From the NCBI RefSeq assembly GCF_007641235.1, contig NZ_CP038157.1, positions 2,170,001 through 2,234,000 on the forward strand: a DNA stretch of 64,000 nt. Direction: 5' to 3'. Each line of letters opens with the position of its first letter. Within the stretch, counting starts at the first letter, position 1. Source of the DNA: Corynebacterium sanguinis (lineage in GTDB: Bacteria; Actinomycetota; Actinomycetes; Mycobacteriales; Mycobacteriaceae). Under the pieces are notes generated by a model, which searched no databases, was not told where the DNA came from, and worked only from the letters and a program-made list of their open reading frames with translations. A program made the translations under genes and the position numbers. Below are positions 18,777 to 28,100 of this stretch, one piece after another.

Positions 18777-19274
18777 TTAGTCGAACTTGTTGATCTCCGA
18801 GCACTTCGGGATGCCGGGGACGTTGTCGACTTCCATGATGCCGCCGAAGAAGCGTCGTAAAGCGGCGATGTCCTCGGGCTCGAGGTGGTCGAAGATGATG
18901 CGGCGCACGCTTTCGACGTGGTCGGGTGCGGCTTGGGTGACGCGGGTCAGGCCGTCGTCGGTGAGCTTGACTAACACCCCGCGGGCGTCGCCAGGCGACT
19001 TGCACTTGGTGATCAGTCCACGGCGCTGCATGCGGGTGACCTGGTGCGAGGTGCGCGAGCGGTCCCAATCCAGAACGGCGCAGAGATCGCGCAGGCGCAG
19101 CTCTTTGCCCTCTGCCTCGGACAGGGACACGAGGACGGCGAACTCGGAGGACGAAAGGTTCGACCCTGCTTGAAGGGTCTCGTCGATGACGCGGTCGACC
19201 TTTCGGGATGCGGCGAGCATGAGTCGCCACAGTTCCTGTTCACCATCGTTGAGCCAGCGCGGTTGTTCAGCCAT
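18777..19274 (-). CDS. MarR-family transcriptional regulator, RosR/CosR-like
   Basis: A winged-helix MarR regulator of 165 residues: recognition helix region LRDLCAVLDWDRSRTSHQVTR, wing SPGDARGVLVKLTDDG. It has three cysteines (C65, C91, C158). From memory the C. glutamicum redox sensor RosR is also a MarR protein with cysteines near 64, 92 and 151, so this is probably its counterpart, sensing oxidation. The ATG at 19274 follows a TAACCT -10 box by seven bases. The frame extends to 19319, but those codons are unlikely to be translated. It is divergent from yceI, whose promoter carries two RosR-like operators. Confidence 0.88.
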   Translation of the reverse strand: MAEQPRWLNDGEQELWRLMLAASRKVDRVIDETLQAGSNLSSSEFAVLVSLSEAEGKELRLRDLCAVLDWDRSRTSHQVTRMQRRGLITKCKSPGDARGVLVKLTDDGLTRVTQAAPDHVESVRRIIFDHLEPEDIAALRRFFGGIMEVDNVPGIPKCSEINKFD

Positions 19275-19281
19275 AACACTG

Positions 19282-19287
19282 AGGTTA
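19282..19287 (-). promoter_or_regulatory. -10 box for the RosR-like regulator
   Basis: TAACCT on the minus strand, seven bases before the ATG at 19274; TTTGAA lies 17 bases further upstream as a weak -35. Supports leaderless translation. Confidence 0.5.
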
Positions 19288-19361
19288 CCTTGTGCGTCAA
19301 CTGCTTCAAAGAAGATCACCCCTTTTATCTACTTTCGTCTACTCCCGTCCTGACCTGCAGG

Positions 19362-19381
19362 AAAGGTATTTATTCACCTTT
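19362..19381. repeat. Inverted repeat upstream of the yceI promoter
   Basis: AAAGGT (19362-19367) and ACCTTT (19376-19381) form a perfect six-base inverted repeat with an AT-rich eight-base centre, directly before the yceI -35 box. Could bind a second regulator. Confidence 0.45.
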
Positions 19382-19435
19382 AAGTTGACACGTCACATAA
19401 AAGTGCTATATTTGCTGTTGCTAACACGTCAACAG
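19382..19435 (+). promoter_or_regulatory. yceI promoter with two RosR-like operators
   Basis: TTGACA (19385-19390) and TATATT (19407-19412), 16 bases apart, form a near-consensus SigA promoter. Two copies of an 18-base pseudo-palindrome overlap it: AAGTTGACACGTCACATA (19382-19399, over the -35) and TTGCTAACACGTCAACAG (19418-19435, at the transcript start). The RosR consensus as I recall it, TTGTTGAYRYRTCAACWA, agrees at roughly 14 to 15 of 18 positions with each. Binding at either site would block RNA polymerase. Confidence 0.65.
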
Positions 19436-19452
19436 CTTGAAGGAGTTTTACA

Positions 19453-19980
19453 ATGTCTCACCTCACTGGAACCTGGAACCTCGACCCCGACCACACCGAG
19501 ATCGGCTTCGTCGCCCGCCACGCAATGGTGACCAAGGTCCGCGGCAACTTCCCCGAGTTCACCGCGCAGCTCACTGTCGACGGGGAGAACCCGAAGGCGA
19601 CCGCGACCATCAAGACCGCCTCGATCGACACCGGCAACTCCGACCGCGACGCACACGTGCACGGCGAGGACTTCTTCGACGTTGAGAAGTACCCGGAGAT
19701 GACCTTCGAGTCCACCGCCTTCAACGTCGACGAGAACGGCAACGGCACCGTCGAGGGCAACCTGACCATCAAGTCCACCACCAAGCCGGTCACCCTCACC
19801 GTGGAGACCTTCGGCGTGGAGACCGACCCCTTCGGCAACGAGCGCCTAGGCTTCGAGGCCAGCACCACAATCGACCGCACCGACTTCGGTGTGGACTTCC
19901 AGGCACCGCTAAAGTCCGGCGGCGTGCTGGTGTCCAACAAGATCACCATCGTGATCGAGGGCTCCGGCATCAAGGCTTAG
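19453..19980 (+). CDS. YceI-family lipid-binding protein
   Basis: YceI proteins form a lipocalin-like barrel that binds isoprenoid lipids, and many are induced by stress. Visible family motifs are GTWNLDPDHTEIGFVARHAMVTKVRG at the N-terminus (quinone-pocket region), DAHVHGEDFFDVEKYPEMTF, and the C-terminal DFGVDFQAPL with VSNKITIVIEG. It is 175 residues with no signal peptide, so probably cytoplasmic. GAAGGAG lies seven bases before the ATG. The promoter suggests repression by the divergent MarR protein, linking it to redox stress. Confidence 0.93.
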   Translation: MSHLTGTWNLDPDHTEIGFVARHAMVTKVRGNFPEFTAQLTVDGENPKATATIKTASIDTGNSDRDAHVHGEDFFDVEKYPEMTFESTAFNVDENGNGTVEGNLTIKSTTKPVTLTVETFGVETDPFGNERLGFEASTTIDRTDFGVDFQAPLKSGGVLVSNKITIVIEGSGIKA

Positions 19981-20014
19981 GCCGGTCGTGCTTGGGGGGT
20001 TTCCTTGGGGTGGG

Positions 20015-20440
20015 ATGTCACGGTCGACGTGGTTACCGGGGGTAAAACAGCAGGTCGGGGGTGTTGTAAACCGCTTCACCGTGACATCTTGACCGGTGCA
20101 ATGTCACGGTCAACGGGGTCCGGGGTGCAAAACCCCAGTTCGGCGGTGCCGGGATCGGCTTCACCGTGACATCTTGGCCGGTTAAATGTCACAGTCAACG
20201 GGCAGCGGAGTACAAAACCGCAGGTCGGCCACCCAGCAAACCACTTCACCGTGACATCTTGACCGGTGCTATGTCACGGTCAACGGGGTCCGGGGGGCAA
20301 AACCCCAGTTCGGCGGTGCCGGGATCGCCTTCACCGTGACATCTCAGCCGGTCAAATGTCACAGTCAACGGGCAGCGGGACACAAAACCCCAGTTCGGAC
20401 ACGCCGAGAACCCCCTGACCGTGACATCCCGGCCACGAAA
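20015..20440. repeat. Array A: five tandem 85-bp repeats
   Basis: Units begin at 20015, 20101, 20186, 20271 and 20356 (periods 86, 85, 85, 85). Each begins ATGTCACGGTCAAC or ATGTCACAGTCAAC, has a core CAAAACCCCAG or close variant, and ends CTTCACCGTGACATC. The end of one unit and the start of the next form an inverted repeat (ACCGTGACAT and ATGTCACGGT, about 14-base loop). Units 2 and 4, and 3 and 5, are most alike, suggesting duplication in pairs. The last unit ends with a variant, CTGACCGTGACATC. The array lies between the converging yceI and SbcC-like genes. Period 85 is not a multiple of three, so it is not coding. Confidence 0.9.
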
Positions 20441-20469
20441 CACACCAAATACAGCAACCGAGCCAACCG

Positions 20470-23109
20470 CTACTCCCCCACCTGCTTAAGTTCGCTAATA
20501 GACGCCACCTTGGCAACGCACACGCGGTCAAAGCGCTGCGGGAAGCACGTCAGTACAAACACCTGCGACTCGCGCCCCACCTGGTTGAACAGGGAGTTCA
20601 TCAGCTCCAAGCGCGTTGGGTCCGTCGCCCCCAAGGCATCGTCGACAATCACCGGCACGGGGCTTTTACTTGCTTGGCCCGTTCCGGCGAGCTCCGCAAT
20701 GGCGAAACGCACCAGCAGGGCAAGCTGCTCTTTCGCGCCCCCGGAAAGCTGGTCGAGCGCCACGGTCGCGCCGTGCAACGTGCGGGCCTGGATCTCCAGC
20801 GACTCGCCCAGGGTGAACTCGACATCCGGGCCGAAAACCCGCGTGGCGTAGCGGTTGAGCGCCTCCGCAAAGGGCGCGGCGTAGCGGGCGCGGGCCTCGT
20901 CGCGGTGGCGCAGCATCGTCTCGCGCAACAGCTGCGCGGCCTCCGCCCGGCGCGTAGTTGTGGCCAACTCCGATTCGGCTGCCTCGAGCGCGGAGGCGGC
21001 CCGATCCGCCTGCTCCGCCACGCCGGCGGCCTGCTCGATACGCCCTGATAGCTCCGCAACCCTGCGCTCCGCCTCCCCCAGCCGGTTGCGCAGATTGCGC
21101 ACCTTGACCTGGGCGCCTTCCAGAAGGTCGGCGGCCAGCTCCGGGTCTGCGCGCTTGAGCTCGACGGCAAGTACTTCTGCCTGTTTCTTCGCCGCGTCCA
21201 GCGCAACGGCTGCCCGCTCGCGCGCAGTCTCAAGCTGCTCGGTCGGAGTCTTCTCCTCCGCCGCGGCCAAGCTCGCCACCGCCGCATCTTTCTCCGCGGT
21301 CTTCGCCTCGGCGCGCTCCTCCAACACAGCGAGCGCGGTCGCCTCCTTACGCTCCGCCCAGGGACGCAGCGCACCCTCGGCCAGCTCAAGCGCATCGCTT
21401 GCCTCGTCCAACTCGCGCTGCGCTGCGCTTAAGGCTGCCTCCGCCTCGTCCTCACCGAGCTCCCCAACAACGGCATCCCCCTCTACCAGCGCAGCAAGCC
21501 GGGCGTGCTCGGCCCGCAGCTCCTCCGCGTCGCGCGCGCCGAGGACGTCTTCGCGGCGGCGCTGCGCCATCGTCAACTCTCCAGCAAGTTCCGCGTGGGT
21601 GTCGCGCAGGCTGCGTAGGGCATCGATGTCGTCGCAACCGTGGGCGTCGAGTAGCTCGCTCAGCTCCCGCTGCGCGCTCTCCACCGCCTCGGCGGCCTGC
21701 TCCGTGCCCTGGGCACCGCGGTAGACTACGTCGACGTCGCCGATGCCGACCCGCGTGCCGTGGTGGACACCGACGGTCGCAGTACCGTCGAAATCCACAA
21801 CATCGCCGTCAATGCTTAAAACAGAACCCTCTGGGGCGGTGATCTCGAGCTTGGCCGACGCGGTGTCGCGAAGCCTGCGCTGCAGGCCAAGCTCTTCTCG
21901 CGCCTTTTCCACCGCGCGCACGTCAGCGTCCGTGACGGGCTTTTCGGGCTGCGCGGCGCGCAGATCCGCCAGTTCTTTGTCGGCGGCGTCCAGTCGGGCG
22001 ATGATTTCGCCGAGCTCGGCGGCCCGGATGCGGCCACGCACCTGCTGGCGCGCAGCCTCGGCGTCCTTGACGTCCGCGCGGGCCTGGGCGAGGCGCTCCT
22101 TCGCGCGATCGCGCGCCCCGGTCAGTTCCACCACGCGCGCCTGTTCGCCCTCTGCTGCCTCGCGCGCCGTAACCAGTGAGGCCGAAAGCTCGGCGGCCTC
22201 GGCGGTGAGGGCGTCGACACGCGAGCGGGTGGCGGCGCGCGCGGCGATGTCCTCGGTGGCGCGCTCGAGGTCGATCTCGGCGCGGTCCTTCGCCTGCTGC
22301 GCCGCCTCGGCCTTGTCCGCCAGTGCCTTGGCGGCAGCGGCCTCTTCCGCGCGGGTTGCCTCCTGTTCAACGGCCTCGGGCAGCTCAGCGGAAATCCTCG
22401 CGATCTCCGTCTCCTTGCGCGCGACCTCGTCGACGAAACCGGAGAGCCTGGCAACCTCCGCGTCGAGCTCGGCGACGGACGCGCTCGCGGATTCAACACG
22501 CTTCTCCAGGTCGGCGTACGCGGCGTTTTTGCGGCCCTTCGCGGTGAAAAAGCGCAGGTACTCCGCCTCAATGCGCTGCATCAGCGCAGTGTCCTCGGTC
22601 CCAGGCGCGGCCTCGTCACTGCCTGCCTCACCGGTGTCCAAGGCGCGGGTGATCGAGGGAATGCCGGCGGCGGCGATGCCCGGGTCCAGCTCGCCCTGGC
22701 GCAGAAACAGCGTCGCCGCCAGGGTTTTGTCCAGGTGCTCGTCCAAGATGGCCTCGAGCTTGTCGTCGGCCTCCCGGCCCGTGAACTGCTCGCGCTTCGG
22801 CGCGGTAATGGTCAGCTCCGAGCGCTTCTTGCGCAGGAACACCTTGCGCACGCTGAACGTGTATGGGCCCACCGTGGCGCGAAGCGTGATCTCCGGCCCA
22901 ACGTCTTTTCCGGCAGGCGCTAAGACCTTGACCCTGCTGTCGGAGGTGGAGTGCTTGAAGTTGAGCACGGCGTCAATGGCGTCGAGCACGGTGGATTTAC
23001 CCGCCTCGTTGTCGCCGTGCAGCAGCATCACGCCGGTGTCCGGGATGTCGTCAAGCTCGAGGTGTTCCACGGCGCGGACGTTGCGCAGCGAAATGGAGTG
23101 GATCTTCAT
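20470..23109 (-). CDS. Rad50/SbcC-like ATPase of the YhaN type
   Basis: SMC-like partner of the upstream nuclease gene. Walker A is GDNEAGKST near residue 32, then a long coiled coil rich in Ala/Glu/Arg (about residues 180-780), interrupted near residue 440 by a small beta-rich segment (GSVLSIDGDVVDFDGTATV). The C-terminal half-ATPase has the signature LSGGAKEQLALL and Walker B VPVIVDDALGATD. No CxxC zinc hook is visible, unlike classical Rad50/SbcC. It starts five bases after the nuclease stop. Predicted role: end-processing of broken DNA together with that nuclease. Confidence 0.88.
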   Translation of the reverse strand: MKIHSISLRNVRAVEHLELDDIPDTGVMLLHGDNEAGKSTVLDAIDAVLNFKHSTSDSRVKVLAPAGKDVGPEITLRATVGPYTFSVRKVFLRKKRSELTITAPKREQFTGREADDKLEAILDEHLDKTLAATLFLRQGELDPGIAAAGIPSITRALDTGEAGSDEAAPGTEDTALMQRIEAEYLRFFTAKGRKNAAYADLEKRVESASASVAELDAEVARLSGFVDEVARKETEIARISAELPEAVEQEATRAEEAAAAKALADKAEAAQQAKDRAEIDLERATEDIAARAATRSRVDALTAEAAELSASLVTAREAAEGEQARVVELTGARDRAKERLAQARADVKDAEAARQQVRGRIRAAELGEIIARLDAADKELADLRAAQPEKPVTDADVRAVEKAREELGLQRRLRDTASAKLEITAPEGSVLSIDGDVVDFDGTATVGVHHGTRVGIGDVDVVYRGAQGTEQAAEAVESAQRELSELLDAHGCDDIDALRSLRDTHAELAGELTMAQRRREDVLGARDAEELRAEHARLAALVEGDAVVGELGEDEAEAALSAAQRELDEASDALELAEGALRPWAERKEATALAVLEERAEAKTAEKDAAVASLAAAEEKTPTEQLETARERAAVALDAAKKQAEVLAVELKRADPELAADLLEGAQVKVRNLRNRLGEAERRVAELSGRIEQAAGVAEQADRAASALEAAESELATTTRRAEAAQLLRETMLRHRDEARARYAAPFAEALNRYATRVFGPDVEFTLGESLEIQARTLHGATVALDQLSGGAKEQLALLVRFAIAELAGTGQASKSPVPVIVDDALGATDPTRLELMNSLFNQVGRESQVFVLTCFPQRFDRVCVAKVASISELKQVGE

Positions 23110-23114
23110 GGCTC

Positions 23115-24251
23115 CTAGGCCTCCTTCGCCAGACGGAACAGCAGGTTGACCGCGTCGCGGGCGGTGGCGTCTCCCCCGGTCGCGGCCGTGGCCAGCTCGC
23201 CCATGGCATTGGCCGCGAAGCCTCCGAGCGGCAGGTTCGCCAGCTCGTCGGCACCGGGCTCGAGGTGCAGATCCATCAGGCGGGTGCGCTCACGCAGAGA
23301 GGCAAACACCGGCTCAAGCTCGGCCAACCCCTCCTCCAGCCGCCGCGTATCCTCCAGCCCGAGCGTGCCCACGATGGCGTACTTAATCACCGTGCGCTCC
23401 TTGTCCGGGTACGCGCGCAGCTGAGCCAAAAGCTTATCGACGTCCACCCCACCACCGACCTCGAAGTGCAGGGCGTGGAACACCCACGCGCCCACCGGTA
23501 CTTTCTCCACCTCCGCGTGCCCCTTGGACAGCTGCACCACCAGCGCGTTGCCGGAGTCGACCTCGCCGCCGGCAACGCCCGGGGTCAGGTCGTGGAAATC
23601 GGTCGTCTCCGGCGAGCCGGAGTACCAGACGCTACCGGAGTCACCCAGCGAGCGGGTTGAGTGCGTGTCGCCCAGGGCCACGTAGTCGATGGTGCCGTCG
23701 GCAAGCTTAGTCTCGAGGTTGTCCAGGTCGATGGTGTCGGGGGCCACCTCGCCGGTGCGCGACTGCGTCTGCCCGTGCCCGACGAGCACGCGCAGCGCCT
23801 TGGTCGGCGCAAGCGGCGCAAGCGCTGCGGCGCACAGGTCCTCGGAGGCGTACTTGGCCTTCAGCGGCGCGCCGACGATCTCGACGCCCTCGCGCACCTC
23901 GACAACATCGGTGGAATCGAGCATCGTGACCCCTGTGAGATCGTGCGTGCGGCTAAAAATCGAGTCCGCCACCAGCGGGTCGTGGTTGCCGGGCAAAAGG
24001 TACACGGGAACGGGCAGGTTATCTAGCGCCTCGAGCGCCCGGCCGAGGGTGCGCTTTTCCAAGGCGTTGTGCTCGAAGACGTCACCGGCGACGACGATGA
24101 ACTCGGCGCCGCGCTCTGTGGCGAGCTCGCCGAGGCGGTGCACGGCGCGCAAGCGGGCGTCGTCGAAACGCGATTGCGCTTCCGGCGGCAAGAACTTGCG
24201 CGTCATGCCTAACTGCAGGTCCGAGGTGTGAATGAAGGTCAGAGGTTTCAT
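23115..24251 (-). CDS. Mre11/SbcD-like DNA repair metallophosphoesterase
   Basis: Calcineurin-type nuclease. Metal motifs visible are HTSDLQLG (motif I, with Gln where classical SbcD has His), VVAGDVFEHN (II), LLPGNHDP (III), VGHGQTQ and YVALGDTHS. The C-terminal half is less conserved. I chose ATG 24251 (MKPLTFIHTSDLQLG), which fits the family N-terminus; the frame continues 11 codons further. It lies 37 bases after the SWIM gene and 5 before the Rad50-like gene, forming the nuclease-ATPase pair. Confidence 0.88.
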   Translation of the reverse strand: MKPLTFIHTSDLQLGMTRKFLPPEAQSRFDDARLRAVHRLGELATERGAEFIVVAGDVFEHNALEKRTLGRALEALDNLPVPVYLLPGNHDPLVADSIFSRTHDLTGVTMLDSTDVVEVREGVEIVGAPLKAKYASEDLCAAALAPLAPTKALRVLVGHGQTQSRTGEVAPDTIDLDNLETKLADGTIDYVALGDTHSTRSLGDSGSVWYSGSPETTDFHDLTPGVAGGEVDSGNALVVQLSKGHAEVEKVPVGAWVFHALHFEVGGGVDVDKLLAQLRAYPDKERTVIKYAIVGTLGLEDTRRLEEGLAELEPVFASLRERTRLMDLHLEPGADELANLPLGGFAANAMGELATAATGGDATARDAVNLLFRLAKEA

Positions 24252-24288
24252 GGCATTGTTTGTAGCAAACGCGCCCGACATCACGGCT

Positions 24289-25110
24289 TCACTGCCTGGT
24301 CAACTCCTCGTACAGGTCTTCGATGTCGGCCACAGCGCGCAGCTGATCGATGTTGGTAAAGGATACCGACTGCATCGCGCGGTGCAGCATATCGATGTCG
24401 GAGTCCTCGATCATCGGCGCGAGCTTCGGCTCCGGCAGCCTGGGCATCTCGCGGCCGTCCCAGAAGTACTCCGAGCCTTCCTCCGAGTTCTCCTTCGCCA
24501 CCGAAACGGCGCGGTTGCGCACCCCCTGCTCGAAGGTGGCCAGGTTCAAGTTGCGCAGCGAGAAGATGACCTCGGGGGAGGCGTCGATAAGCTCGGCGGC
24601 TTTCTGCGCGACGGCCACGGCGTGCTTGCACACCGCCGCGGGGTCCGGGCAGGTGCAGAAGAAGCGGACGCTGGCGGGGTCGGGGGCGAGCAAGATGTCG
24701 AGCACGTCGTCGTCGAACTCTCCCGCTCGTGCCCTGGCCACCGAGTTGGCACGCCGCGCCATGATGTTCAGCGCGTCCTGGACGTCGGTCGGGGCACGGC
24801 GCGGCAGCTGGATGCTGACGCTAAACGGGTCGTTCTGGCTCCCCGCGACAACCCCGTCAAAGCCCCCGGAGCGCACGGTGACGTCGAGCACGTGCTCGCC
24901 GGCGGCATACTGCTGGCCGCGCTTGGTGCGCGCCGGATCGGTTTGGCGCACCGCGGCGTTGAACACGCGCATCGCCGCGGGCGAGAACGACGGGGCGCGC
25001 TGCAGCGGAGGCTGCGCGGCACCCGCCTCCTCCGGGCTAGTCACCCGCCGGCGCGCCCCGAAGTTGGCGTAGATGACGTTGTCTTCTCTCGGCCTGTTGT
25101 GCTGCGCCAT
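24289..25110 (-). CDS. SWIM zinc finger protein
   Basis: The 273 residues contain one SWIM motif, FFCTCPDPAAVCKHAVAV (CxC...CxH, near residue 150), a zinc-binding fold thought to bind DNA or proteins. The N-terminus (MAQHNRPREDNVIYANFGARRR) and a conserved VTVRSGGFDGVVAGS block resemble actinobacterial proteins encoded next to SNF2 helicases. It starts one base after the helicase stop, so it is translationally coupled. I recall the same pairing in Mycobacterium (helZ and its neighbour). It likely assists the helicase. Confidence 0.85.
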   Translation of the reverse strand: MAQHNRPREDNVIYANFGARRRVTSPEEAGAAQPPLQRAPSFSPAAMRVFNAAVRQTDPARTKRGQQYAAGEHVLDVTVRSGGFDGVVAGSQNDPFSVSIQLPRRAPTDVQDALNIMARRANSVARARAGEFDDDVLDILLAPDPASVRFFCTCPDPAAVCKHAVAVAQKAAELIDASPEVIFSLRNLNLATFEQGVRNRAVSVAKENSEEGSEYFWDGREMPRLPEPKLAPMIEDSDIDMLHRAMQSVSFTNIDQLRAVADIEDLYEELTRQ

Positions 25111-25111
25111 G

Positions 25112-28100
25112 TCAGCCCTCCTCCGCTCGGTAGCTCATCAGCCGCGCGAGGTCCTCGGTGTCGAGCTCGGTGATCCAGCCCTCTCCCTCGCCCACGACGG
25201 TACCCGCCAGGTGCATCTTGCCGTCGAGCACATCCTGGATGGATTCCTCCAGCGTGCCGCGGGTGATCATCTTGTACACGGTGACGTTTTTGTCCTGGCC
25301 GATGCGGTACGCGCGGTCGGTCGCCTGGTTCTCCACGGCCGGGTTCCACCACCTGTCGAGGTGGATGACCACCGAGGCTGCGGTGAGGTTGAGCCCGGTA
25401 CCTCCGGCCTTCAGGGAAAGCAGCATCGCGCGCGGTCCGCCCACGGATTGGAAGCTGTCCACCATCGCGTCGCGCGCGTCCTTGCTCACCCCGCCGTGCA
25501 AGAACGGCACCGGCTCGCCGAGACGCTCCGCCAGGTACGGCTGCAGCAGCGCGCCGAATGCCTTGTACTGGGTGAAGATGAGCACGCGCTGCTCGGAGTT
25601 GATCGCCTCGCCGAGCAGCTCCATAAGCATGGCCACCTTGCCGGAGCGGTGCTTTCCCTTCAGCGTGACCGCAGAGCCGTCACCGAGGAAGTGCGCGGGG
25701 TGGTTGCAGATCTGCTTGATGCGGGTGATGGTGGCCAGCACCATGCCCTTGCGCGCCATGCCCTCGCGCTCTTCGAGCTCGGCCTGGGCATCGCGCACCA
25801 GCGCGGTATAGAGCGCCGCCTGCTCGGGCGTCATGTCCACGGTGACAATGTGCTCGTTTTTCTCCGGCAGGTCGTCGATAATCGCGGGGTCGGTCTTGAG
25901 CCGGCGGAGGATGAACGGGGTGGTCAGCCGCCGCAGGCGCTCGCTCATCTCCTCGGCGAGCTCGACGTCGCGGCGCGACTCGATGACCTTGGCAAAGTGG
26001 TTGCGGAAAAAGGTCTGGCTGCCCAACATGCCGGGGTTGACAAAGTCGAGCAGGCTGCGCAGCTCAGAGAGCTTGTTCTCGATCGGCGTACCCGTCAGCG
26101 CGATGCGGTGCTTCGCCGGGATCGCGCGCACGCTTCTCGACGCCCTCGTGCCCGCGTTCTTGATCGCCTGGGCCTCATCCAACACAACGTGGTCGAACTC
26201 AATACGCGAGAGGTCCTTCATATCGCGCCCGGCCACCCCGTAGGAGGTAATCACCACGTCCGCGGAATCGATCTCCCCGAACAGCTCATCTCCGCTGAGG
26301 CGCTGCGTGCCATGGTGCACCACGACCTTCAATTTGGGAACGAAGCGTTTGGCTTCGCGCGCCCAGTTTCCCACCACGGAGGTCGGTGCGACCACGAGTG
26401 TCGGGCCGGTGCGCTCGCCCCGCTCGCGTTCCACGGCGATCAGGGTCAGCAGCTGCAGTGTTTTCCCCAGCCCCATGTCATCGGCCAGCACGGCGCCCAA
26501 GTTGGAGCGCGACATGAAGTACAGCCAGTCAACCCCGCGGCGCTGGTACTCGCGCAGCTCAGCGTTGACCCACCCGGGGATGTCCACGCGCTCCGGGGCG
26601 GGCCGCTGCGTGCCCGCCACCAGCGAGGTAAACCACGGCGAGCCGGAAAACTCCACCGGCGCCTCATCGTCGGCCGCGGCGGATTCCAGGGCAAGGTCGC
26701 GCAGCTCAGCGGCGGTGACCGCACCCTCAGTGTTGTTGGAGGCCTTGAGCTGCTCGTAGCGCTCGCGCAAGCGCTCTGCCTCTGCCGCCAGCTCGGCGGC
26801 ATCGCCGGCACCATTGGCCTCGGCCAGCGCTGCCCGGGTCCGTGCGGCCTCGGCCTCGCGCTCGGCGCGCGTCAGCGAGCTTTCGGCGAGCTTTTCCATG
26901 TAGCGCTGCGTGCGGGCCAGAGCGTTGCCGTCGGCAAGCACCCACTGCCCGCGCAGCTTGACCAGCCCGGATTTGGAGTTGATCAACTGCGCCATTTCGG
27001 CATCGTCAAGCTCGATGTCCCCGACGGAGATTTTCCAGTCGTAGGAAACGAGAGTGTCAAAGCCCAAGTGGGTGACCGTGGATGAGTCATGCGGGTTGGC
27101 TTCAGCGGCGACGTTGAGCTTGGCGGTGGTTTCCGCTGTCGACCACGCGCGAGGCAGCATCACCGCAAATCCGCTCATGCGCAGCTTCACCGCGTCCAAC
27201 CGCACGAAACGCACAATCTCATCGGTGGTCAGGTACGCATCCCAATCCCCCTCCATCTCGGGCGAGGCTAACGCGGACCCGGCGCGGCGCGGGTGTTGAA
27301 CAGGATCGACCAAGTCGCTGACCTCCACCGCCCGGTTCAGAGCCTGGCGCAGGGTCTGGGCGGTGGCGGCGTCGTAGTCGTGCAGGCGCACTGGCCGCGG
27401 CGAATCGGTGCCGGAGCGGACCTGCACCCGCACGGGCCACTGCGCGGCCTCACTGCCATCGTCGGTGTCGGCGGCCTCGTCGGCGTCGGCGGGCTGCCCC
27501 ACGATGAACACCAGCTGCAGGTTGACTGCGGTGATCGAACCATTCCAATCGCTGAGCTTGCGTGTCAGCTCCGCCCCGCCGCGGCGCAACGGGGACGCGG
27601 TGAGCAGCGAGTGCACGAAATCGTGCCACGGGTAGGGCCGGGTGTTCTCGTTCAAGCCCTCGAGCTGTGCGGTAGCGATCCAGTGCACGAGCGTGTGGGC
27701 GAGGTCCTCGTCCAAGCTCGGGTTGTTCACCGCCAGCACCCCGGGGGCCGCGGCGACCATCTCGGCGAGCCAGCCACGCTCTTCCACCCCCGTGCCCAGC
27801 TGCCACTCGGCGTACCACTGCCCGTCGCGATACGGCACGTGGATGCTCACCCGTCCGGCGCGCACGAACCGGTGCAGTCCGACATACATGCGGATCAACC
27901 ACTGAAGATCCGGGGCGATCGCAGCGCGCTGGGACGCCGTCGCCGCGGGGGAATCAGAGTCCACGAACATCAGCGTCGCGAGGAAAGAGACAGTCTCAGC
28001 CGGGGCGAACGCGGCCGTCGGCACGCGAAGCTCCACGTGCTTTCCGCGCGGGGTTTGCAGGCGCACGCGGCGTCGGTGACGGAACCTGGAGTCGTCGACA

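Noticed and set aside
18667-19230. N-terminal extension of the PspC protein to 258 residues
   Set aside because: The extra codons are the antisense-frame shadow of the MarR gene on the same strand; the AAAGGAA site and family length fix the start at 18666.
20015-20440. The 85-bp array as a CRISPR array
   Set aside because: The whole unit is repeated, there are no unique spacers, and no cas gene is present; the same holds for 31085-31570.
20246-20443. Short open frames inside the 85-bp arrays (also 31375-31623)
   Set aside because: They only read through repeats whose period is not a multiple of three, and have no start signals.
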